Assembly (NCBI GenBank): GCA_029934215.1
Contig: JAOZMR010000067.1
Location: 1 to 11,313, forward strand
Length of the DNA: 11,313 bases
Source: Pontiellaceae bacterium
GTDB taxonomy: Bacteria > Verrucomicrobiota > Kiritimatiellia > Kiritimatiellales > Tichowtungiaceae
Direction: 5' to 3'
A program made the translations under genes and the position numbers. The notes under the pieces are model-generated. The model saw nothing but the letters and a program-made list of their open reading frames with translations, was not told where the DNA came from and made no database searches. Below are positions 7,064 to 11,313 of this stretch, one piece after another (the first letter of the stretch is position 1; every line of letters starts with the position of its first letter).

Positions 7064-7420
7064 ATGAACGAACAACAACCCGAATTTTTGATCAAAGCCG
7101 TAGAATTTCTAGATGCCCGCAAAGCAGAAGAGATCACGGTACTCGACCTACGCGAGGTGGCGAATATCGCCGACTACTTCGTCGTCGCCTCTGCCGCGAA
7201 CGCGCCCCACCTAAAAGCACTCGGCGACGGGATGCAACGGCTCTGCAAAGACAACCACTACCGCGAATCGCGCCACGCCGGCGCCGGAAATAGCGGATGG
7301 GTGATTGCCGACTACGACGGCGTTATGGTTCATGTATTCAGCGTCGAGATGCGAGAACTCTACGACCTCGAAAAACTCTGGAAAGATGCGAAAAAAGTGG
7401 AAGTTGACCCTCAGAACTAA
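7064..7420 (+). CDS. rsfS: Ribosomal silencing factor RsfS (Iojap family)
   Basis: RsfS binds ribosomal protein L14 (uL14) on the large subunit. It blocks subunit joining and so lowers translation in stationary phase or starvation. The 118 residues match the family length. The core motifs are VLDLREVANIADYFVVASA (26-44), GWVIADYDGVMVHVF (78-92) and RELYDLEKLW (97-106). A good AGGAG Shine-Dalgarno precedes the ATG. The gene follows nadD by 100 bases, a pairing found in many bacteria. priA starts 26 bases after its stop, so nadD, rsfS and priA may form one unit. Confidence 0.96.
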   Translation: MNEQQPEFLIKAVEFLDARKAEEITVLDLREVANIADYFVVASAANAPHLKALGDGMQRLCKDNHYRESRHAGAGNSGWVIADYDGVMVHVFSVEMRELYDLEKLWKDAKKVEVDPQN

Positions 7421-7446
7421 AGAGTAGCGGTTAGAACCTCTTCCAC

Positions 7447-9720
7447 ATGAATCGCATTGCAAAAGTAGCCGTTGATCTTTCGCTGGATCGAGAGTTTGAC
7501 TATCTAATTCCCGACGAACTGCAATCCACAGTTAAGATTGGGTCACGAGTGGACGTTCCGTTTGGAAAACGCAACGTCAACGGCTTTGTGGTTGGGTTTG
7601 CCGAAAAATCCGCCTTCGAAACGCTCAAACCCATCGAAAAAGTCCTCGGAGAAAAATCGCTCATCACAGAGCCCGTAATGGAACTAGCGCGTTGGATGTC
7701 AACGTACTATCTCACTCCATTTGAAAACTGCGTTCGCTCCGTTCTCCCCGCCATCGTCCGCCGAAAAGCACACGGCGAAAAGCAAGTTCTAATGGTTTCG
7801 CTGGCGGAAAACGCATCGTCCACGCGCACAAGCACCAAAGCAGACGATTGCGCAAGCAATCAGACGCGCGTCGCTAGTGCTGACGAACGCAAGAAACTCT
7901 CTCCAAAACAAGCGCTCATCATCCAATGTTTGGAAAAAACGGGTTCGATGCCGTTGAGCGAGTTGACGGAGCTCGCTGGTGTCACCGCATCTCCAGTGAA
8001 AACCCTTGAGAAAAAGGGGCTCGTGACGATTGCAAAGGAGTCGGTTTATCGTGATCCTCACGCGGGCATTACAATTCTTAAAACGGAACCGCTGACCTTG
8101 ATGCCTCAGCAGGCGGACGCGCTCGAAAAAATTCTTACCGCAATGGATTCTGATAAGCCGGAAACGATTTTGTTGCATGGTGTGACTGGATCCGGAAAAA
8201 CCGAGGTTTATCTCCAGGCGATTGCTCATGCACTGAGGCGGGGCCAGGGCGCAATTGTTCTGGTGCCGGAAATAGCTCTAACACCGCAAACGGTTGACCG
8301 CTTTCGCGCGCGTTTTGCCGATCAGCCAGAACGAGTGGCCGTTCTTCATAGTTCGCTATCCGACGGTGAACGTTATGATGAATGGCATCGCATTCGGTCG
8401 GGGGAGGCGACCATTGTGATCGGTGCTCGATCGGCACTGTTCGCTCCAGTTGAAAATATCGGTCTGATTGTGGTGGATGAGGAACATGAGCCGACGTATA
8501 AGCAGGATGAAGCACCGCGCTATAGCGCACGCGATGCCGCAGTGGTGCGGGGTCACAAGGAGGGCTGCGCTGTAGTCCTTGGAACTGCAACCCCTGCGCT
8601 GGAGAGCTACCGCAATGCGAAAACAGGGAAATATACGATCGTCGAAATGACATCACGCGTGGATCATCGAAAAATGCCAGAGATTCGTGTGGTCGACATG
8701 CGCCTTGAAAAGGATCGCGAGGGGCGGCATGGACTATTTTCTAAGGAGCTGATCGAGGAAATCTATGCTCGGCTAGATCGCGCCGAACAGACGATGATTT
8801 TCCTAAATCGCCGAGGCTTTTCCTCGTCGCTGGTTTGCCAGAAATGTGGGTATGTCGCTGGGTGCAAACATTGCAGCGTAAGCAAGACGTACCACAAGGC
8901 GCGCGCCCGGCTGGTTTGCCATATCTGCGGAGACGAAGAGGGCGTGCCGTCAAAATGCCCAGGATGTTCATCACCAGAGTTTAAATATTCAGGCGCAGGC
9001 ACGGAGAAGATCGAAGAAGTGATGGCGAAGCTATTTCCGAAAGCGACGATTGCGCGGATGGATTCGGATACGATGCGCCGAAAGAATGCACATCGTGATG
9101 TACTTGCAAAATTTCGCCTGGGGAAAATTGACATCCTCATCGGCACGCAGATGATCGCGAAGGGGTTAGACTTTCCAAACGTGACGCTGGTTGGCGTGGT
9201 GAATCCAGATCACGCACTCCACATGGCAGATTTCCGAGCGGGCGAGCGGGTTTTTCAGTTGTTGACGCAGGTGGCTGGGCGGGCTGGGCGCGGCGAAGTG
9301 GAAGGCGAGGTATTGGTACAAACCTATACGCCGCATCATCCAGCGATCCAGTTTGCTCGGCGAATGGACTTTGATGGTTTCTGCGATCAGGAACTGGCGT
9401 TTCGAAAAGAATTAAGCTATCCGCCGTACGCGCACCTAACCTGCGTCACATTTCGTGGAGAAAACGAAAACACCGTGGAGAAAACCGGCGAAACGCTGTA
9501 TTACTACTTGGAACAGTGTGTGACGGACGACATCACTCTTTCGCCGCTTGTACCCGCTCCGATTAGTCGTGCACGCGGCGAGTATCGATATCAGATTTTG
9601 CTTCGCGCAAAAAAAACGGGATCAATGACTCGGGCAATCCGGCGATCGGTTGAAGCGATCAAAAAATGGCCAAAAGGGGTAAAATGCACCATCGATGTAG
9701 ACGCAGCCAGTCTTTTGTAG
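7447..9720 (+). CDS. priA: Primosomal protein N' (replication-restart helicase PriA)
   Basis: PriA recognises stalled or repaired replication forks, unwinds with 3'-5' polarity, and reloads the replicative helicase. The 757 residues are full length. An N-terminal DNA-binding domain (IAKVAVDLSLDREFDYLIP, 4-22) is followed by a Ser/Thr-rich linker (about 117-148) and a winged-helix region (about 150-200). The helicase core has Walker A GVTGSGKT (245-252), DEEH (344-347) and GTATP (379-383). Eight zinc cysteines lie at C464, C467, C473, C476, C491, C494, C504 and C507. The second core lobe holds IGTQMIAKGLDFP (565-577) and QVAGRAGRG (608-616). No clear Shine-Dalgarno precedes the ATG, so translation may be weak or coupled to rsfS. 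A near-perfect palindrome lies inside at 7922-7934. No terminator follows except the one possible in the downstream repeat. Confidence 0.97.
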   Translation: MNRIAKVAVDLSLDREFDYLIPDELQSTVKIGSRVDVPFGKRNVNGFVVGFAEKSAFETLKPIEKVLGEKSLITEPVMELARWMSTYYLTPFENCVRSVLPAIVRRKAHGEKQVLMVSLAENASSTRTSTKADDCASNQTRVASADERKKLSPKQALIIQCLEKTGSMPLSELTELAGVTASPVKTLEKKGLVTIAKESVYRDPHAGITILKTEPLTLMPQQADALEKILTAMDSDKPETILLHGVTGSGKTEVYLQAIAHALRRGQGAIVLVPEIALTPQTVDRFRARFADQPERVAVLHSSLSDGERYDEWHRIRSGEATIVIGARSALFAPVENIGLIVVDEEHEPTYKQDEAPRYSARDAAVVRGHKEGCAVVLGTATPALESYRNAKTGKYTIVEMTSRVDHRKMPEIRVVDMRLEKDREGRHGLFSKELIEEIYARLDRAEQTMIFLNRRGFSSSLVCQKCGYVAGCKHCSVSKTYHKARARLVCHICGDEEGVPSKCPGCSSPEFKYSGAGTEKIEEVMAKLFPKATIARMDSDTMRRKNAHRDVLAKFRLGKIDILIGTQMIAKGLDFPNVTLVGVVNPDHALHMADFRAGERVFQLLTQVAGRAGRGEVEGEVLVQTYTPHHPAIQFARRMDFDGFCDQELAFRKELSYPPYAHLTCVTFRGENENTVEKTGETLYYYLEQCVTDDITLSPLVPAPISRARGEYRYQILLRAKKTGSMTRAIRRSVEAIKKWPKGVKCTIDVDAASLL
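7922..7934 (+). repeat. Near-perfect copy of the palindrome inside priA
   Basis: TCCAA-TGT-TTGGA with the outermost pair mismatched (A/A instead of T/A). It is read in priA as Gln-Cys-Leu-Glu, a different frame from the nadD copies. Confidence 0.55.
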
Positions 9721-9769
9721 ATCTCCAACCCTCATGGAACACGTTCATATGGTTGAAGTTTTTTCAGCA

Positions 9770-9796
9770 GGGTGAAAATTTTTCAACCCCGTTTTT
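9770..9796 (+). terminator. Terminator-like hairpin at the start of repeat copy 1
   Basis: GGGTGAAAA pairs with TTTTCAACCC apart from one bulge and is followed by GTTTTT. It lies 50 bases after priA and could end its transcript. Pairing is imperfect and AT-rich in the middle, so confidence is modest. The equivalent in copy 2 is at 10814-10840. Confidence 0.35.
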
Positions 9797-9809
9797 CCAA
9801 GGTTTGGAA
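9795..9809 (+). repeat. TTCCAAnnnTTGGAA palindrome (centre GGT)
   Basis: A perfect copy within long repeat copy 1, directly after its T-run. Confidence 0.8.
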
Positions 9810-9863
9810 ATGTTCCGAATCTCCGCTGGATAGTTTTTTGAGCGGCAGGAAAAGGAAAGTAGC

Positions 9864-9902
9864 GGGAACTTCCAGCTCCCTAATTGGGAGCAGGATGCTC
9901 CC
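9864..9902. repeat. Tandem hairpins in repeat copy 1
   Basis: GGGAACT TCC AGCTCCC and GGGAGCA GGA TGCTCCC are separated by TAATT. The first has one A/C mismatch. The inner arms GCTCCC and GGGAGC can also pair with each other, giving an alternative fold. Confidence 0.7.
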
Positions 9903-9950
9903 ACCACTATAACGAACAGCCGAGGGAATAGACAAGCCGATCCACCTTGT

Positions 9951-9965
9951 TTCCAAGGGTTGGAA
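9951..9965 (+). repeat. TTCCAAnnnTTGGAA palindrome (centre GGG)
   Basis: The second perfect copy within long repeat copy 1, placed at the tip of a larger hairpin formed by GCCGAT and ATCGGC. Confidence 0.8.
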
Positions 9966-10091
9966 CCATCTTCTCTCAATCGGCAATCTTCCATCGGAAA
10001 TGCCCTCTCCTCACCCCCACCGGGACAACAAACTCACCGGAAACTATGTAGGGCGGCGGGACTGCCACATTGAATCGGACTGGTTGCTGAT

Positions 10092-10208
10092 TTATAAATT
10101 TGAAAATGAGTTCCTTCCACAGAGCTCCTGCGGTTCTTTTCCTGCAAATGCCAAGGCAATTGTGTTTTAGGCTTTGTGAGCATCGATTTCGGTGTATACT
10201 TTTTTCAT
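10092..10208 (-). pseudogene. Decayed start of an IS110-type transposase
   Basis: The minus strand from an ATG at 10206-10208 reads MKKVYTEIDAHKA, then a TAA stop (10167-10169). In the same frame it continues NTIALAFAGKEPQELCGR before a second stop. This resembles the N-terminus of IS110-family DEDD transposases, where a catalytic Asp lies in (V/I)DxHK or similar. An AAGGAA Shine-Dalgarno lies upstream. The remnant carries one in-frame nonsense codon and is cut off after about 32 residues, so it cannot make an active enzyme. The family assignment rests on a short match recalled from known proteins and is tentative. Confidence 0.5.
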
Positions 10209-10244
10209 GGCGTGTTCCTTTTGTTTACTTCATCTTTTGGAACG

Positions 10245-10281
10245 ATCTGGCGGGTACCAGATTTCCCCGGTTCGTCCGGGG
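10245..10281. repeat. Two adjacent hairpins upstream of the IS110-type remnant
   Basis: Hairpin 1 is ATCTGG / CCAGAT with loop CGGGTA (10245-10262). Hairpin 2 is CCCCGG / CCGGGG with loop TTCGT (10265-10281). They lie 36-73 bases upstream of the transposase remnant on its strand, where IS110-group elements carry a structured noncoding RNA. Confidence 0.55.
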
Positions 10282-10358
10282 AGCGCCGCTTAATTTAAAG
10301 GAAAACCGACACCGGCGGAATCAACTTCACCCATAAGGGTTAGCAGCGAGATAAAAAT

Positions 10359-10703
10359 ATGAAAATTTCAGCGATGATAGTCGAATTGGGTTCCAATGGA
10401 TTTTGGATGATGGCTCAAACTCCTGATGATAAAGAAAACCTATTACGAACAGCGTGTTCTGCATGGAATATTGCTTGTTCTGATTATCCCAAACGCAAGC
10501 ACCTTATTGATGTATATGTGAATGAATACAAACGGATAAACAATTCTTCATCAGAGACATGCGCGAATCTGCGTAATAATATAAAACTTCTGATTGAAAG
10601 AAAGGACCTGCTTTTTCCTGACAAAATGGTTAACATTGTCAGCTCTCGGGTCATTTACCTTGAAGGAGAGGAGCGAGTAGAAATTGCATCACACCCAATA
10701 TAA
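10359..10703 (+). CDS. Small protein of unknown function
   Basis: I do not recognise this 114-residue protein. It has no signal peptide or membrane segment, and its composition is mixed and soluble, with likely helices. It starts MKISAMIVELGSNGFWMMAQ and has a charged central stretch (DYPKRKHLIDVYVNEYKRIN) and three cysteines. The ATG has only a weak GCGAG upstream. The gene is visibly more AT-rich than priA or nadC and lies alone between an IS110-type remnant and the second long repeat, which suggests acquired DNA. No terminator-like hairpin directly follows it. It is probably a real gene because the frame is clean and protein-like, but that needs homologues to confirm. Confidence 0.55.
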   Translation: MKISAMIVELGSNGFWMMAQTPDDKENLLRTACSAWNIACSDYPKRKHLIDVYVNEYKRINNSSSETCANLRNNIKLLIERKDLLFPDKMVNIVSSRVIYLEGEERVEIASHPI

Positions 10704-10838
10704 AAATCTGCAAACAAATCAAGTGTGCCTATTTTTAAAACGCCTTCCCCCAGTCTAAGCGCAACCCAAAAAGGTTCCTTTCAAACATTCATATGGCTGA
10801 AGTTTTGTCAACAGGGTGAAAATTTTTAACCCCGTTTT

Positions 10839-10853
10839 TTCCAAGGTTTGGAA
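10839..10853 (+). repeat. TTCCAAnnnTTGGAA palindrome (centre GGT)
   Basis: A perfect copy within long repeat copy 2, corresponding to 9795-9809. Confidence 0.8.
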
Positions 10854-10907
10854 ATGTTCCGAATCTCCGCTGGGTAGTTTTTTGAGCGGCAGGAAAAGGA
10901 AAGTAGC

Positions 10908-10946
10908 GGGAGCTTCCAGCTCCCTAATTGGGAGCAGGATGCTCCC
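10908..10946. repeat. Tandem hairpins in repeat copy 2
   Basis: Two perfect 7-bp stems, GGGAGCT TCC AGCTCCC and GGGAGCA GGA TGCTCCC, are separated by TAATT. The inner arms can form a competing third stem. Confidence 0.75.
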
Positions 10947-10994
10947 ACCACTCTAACGAACAGCCGAGGGAAGAGACAAGCCGATCCACCTTGT

Positions 10995-11009
10995 TTCCAA
11001 GGGTTGGAA
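10995..11009 (+). repeat. TTCCAAnnnTTGGAA palindrome (centre GGG)
   Basis: A perfect copy within long repeat copy 2, corresponding to 9951-9965. Confidence 0.8.
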
Positions 11010-11046
11010 CCATCTTCTCTCAATCGGAAATGCCCTCTCCCCGCCC

Positions 11047-11063
11047 CCACCTAACGGGTGGGA
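11047..11063. repeat. Short hairpin at the end of repeat copy 2
   Basis: CCCACC and GGTGGG pair around the loop TAACG. Copy 1 lacks the second arm, so this hairpin spans the repeat boundary. Confidence 0.45.
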
Positions 11064-11099
11064 GGTTAAGGGGTTTTGCCACGAAAGAGCGCATAGAAC

Positions 11100-11135
11100 A
11101 CCAGCCCTCATGCAAAACGCCCGTTTTCAGGTTTT
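11100..11135 (+). repeat. 36-bp dispersed repeat, copy 2
   Basis: This matches 3523-3558 at 32 of 36 positions. Here it is not followed by the TTCCAA palindrome. Confidence 0.65.
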
Positions 11136-11222
11136 ATCTCGCAATATGAATATAGCCACTGTGACATGAAAACTAAAAAAAATGGAGATTTATTAACCGC
11201 GCTGAAAGCGAAGCGATAAATA

Positions 11223-11240
11223 ATTTTTGTAGTCAAAAAT
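11223..11240. repeat. AT-rich inverted repeat
   Basis: ATTTTTG and CAAAAAT form a perfect 7-bp stem around TAGT. From 11136 to the window end I see no convincing gene, only this and the next hairpin. Confidence 0.4.
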
Positions 11241-11278
11241 AGTGACCATCGGGAGCGGTTCACGAACGGTAGAGTAGA

Positions 11279-11300
11279 GGAACCCGCCGAAGCGGGTTCC
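11279..11300 (-). terminator. Strong GC-rich hairpin, terminator-like
   Basis: Arms GGAACCCGC (11279-11287) and GCGGGTTCC (11292-11300) pair perfectly around CGAA. Read on the minus strand the loop is C(UUCG)G, an extra-stable tetraloop common in terminators. It may end a minus-strand gene to the right of the window. No T-run follows on either strand, so the terminator role is uncertain. Confidence 0.42.
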
Positions 11301-11313
11301 CCCCTCATCAAAC

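Larger units (their letters stand above)
9741..10021 (+). repeat. Long structured direct repeat, copy 1 (281 bp)
   Basis: This repeat starts 20 bases after priA and matches 10785-11051 at about 95% over the aligned bases. By eye there are about ten substitutions, two single-base indels and one 14-base block (9984-9997) present only here. In order it holds an imperfect palindrome with a T-run (9770-9796), the short palindrome (9795-9809), two tandem GGGAGC-type hairpins (9864-9902) and a second short palindrome (9951-9965). Outer arms GCCGAT (9936-9941) and ATCGGC (9979-9984) enclose the last one. The extra block is bounded by ATCGG repeats, as expected for slippage. It encodes no convincing protein. 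It may be a REP- or MITE-like element, or a structured RNA. Confidence 0.92.
10785..11051 (+). repeat. Long structured direct repeat, copy 2 (267 bp)
   Basis: The second copy lies 1,044 bases to the right of copy 1 in the same orientation. It lacks the 14-base block between the two ATCGG motifs. All structural parts are kept: imperfect palindrome plus T-run (10814-10840), short palindromes (10839-10853 and 10995-11009) and the tandem hairpins (10908-10946). The hairpins are perfect here. Confidence 0.92.

Noticed and set aside
9895..9970. Possible integron attC site in the long repeat
   Set aside because: No matching RYYYAAC and GTTRRRY core sites with attC-like spacing could be found, and no integrase is present.
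9764..9994. Minus-strand open frame of 76 residues, with a similar one at 10826-11050
   Set aside because: Both are translations of the same structured repeat. They run through hairpins and palindromes and look like no protein family, so similarity between them only reflects the DNA repeat.
10100..10336. Plus-strand open frame of 78 residues
   Set aside because: It runs antisense to the IS110-type remnant and through the two hairpins, starts without a convincing ribosome site and has no protein-like features.
6252..11009. CRISPR array made of the short palindromes
   Set aside because: Spacing is irregular, from tens of bases to kilobases, copies lie within genes, and no cas genes are seen.
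11166..11219. Tiny frame MKTKKNGDLLTALKAKR
   Set aside because: Only 17 codons, no clear Shine-Dalgarno and nothing else to support it.

Overview
The window looks like chromosomal DNA from a motile, Gram-negative-type environmental bacterium. Core housekeeping genes lie between mobile and repetitive DNA. No gene is a decisive taxonomic marker. The mix of genes, the dispersed TTCCAAnnnTTGGAA palindromes and the REP-like intergenic repeats would suit the PVC group (Verrucomicrobiota or Kiritimatiellota), but that placement is a weak inference.

Layout. Positions 1-306 hold the end of an IS3-family insertion sequence: a partial orfA on the minus strand and a probable terminal repeat. A perfect 10-bp-arm inverted repeat (373-395) precedes a TctA/DUF112-family membrane protein (533-1864). 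Next come two cofactor genes on the plus strand, nadC (quinolinate phosphoribosyltransferase) and coaX (type III pantothenate kinase), closed by a strong intrinsic terminator. On the minus strand lies a chemotaxis pair, cheW followed by a chemoreceptor gene; the receptor has two tandem zinc-binding CZB domains in its predicted periplasmic part. The plus strand resumes with nadD (NaMN adenylyltransferase), rsfS (ribosomal silencing factor) and priA (replication-restart helicase). nadC and nadD catalyse consecutive steps of NAD synthesis but are separated here by the chemotaxis pair.

From 9721 to the end the DNA is accessory. Two direct copies of a structured repeat of about 270-280 bp (9741-10021 and 10785-11051) flank a decayed IS110-type transposase start with hairpins upstream of it, and one small unrecognised gene (10359-10703). 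The window ends with a strong GC-rich hairpin.

The most unusual signal is a 15-bp palindrome, TTCCAA-KGN-TTGGAA. It occurs perfectly at eight places and nearly perfectly at a ninth, in intergenic DNA, inside the long repeats and inside nadD and priA. Every copy has the same orientation on the plus strand. The two copies in nadD sit where NadD appears longer than its relatives, which suggests a small palindromic element that inserts into genes.
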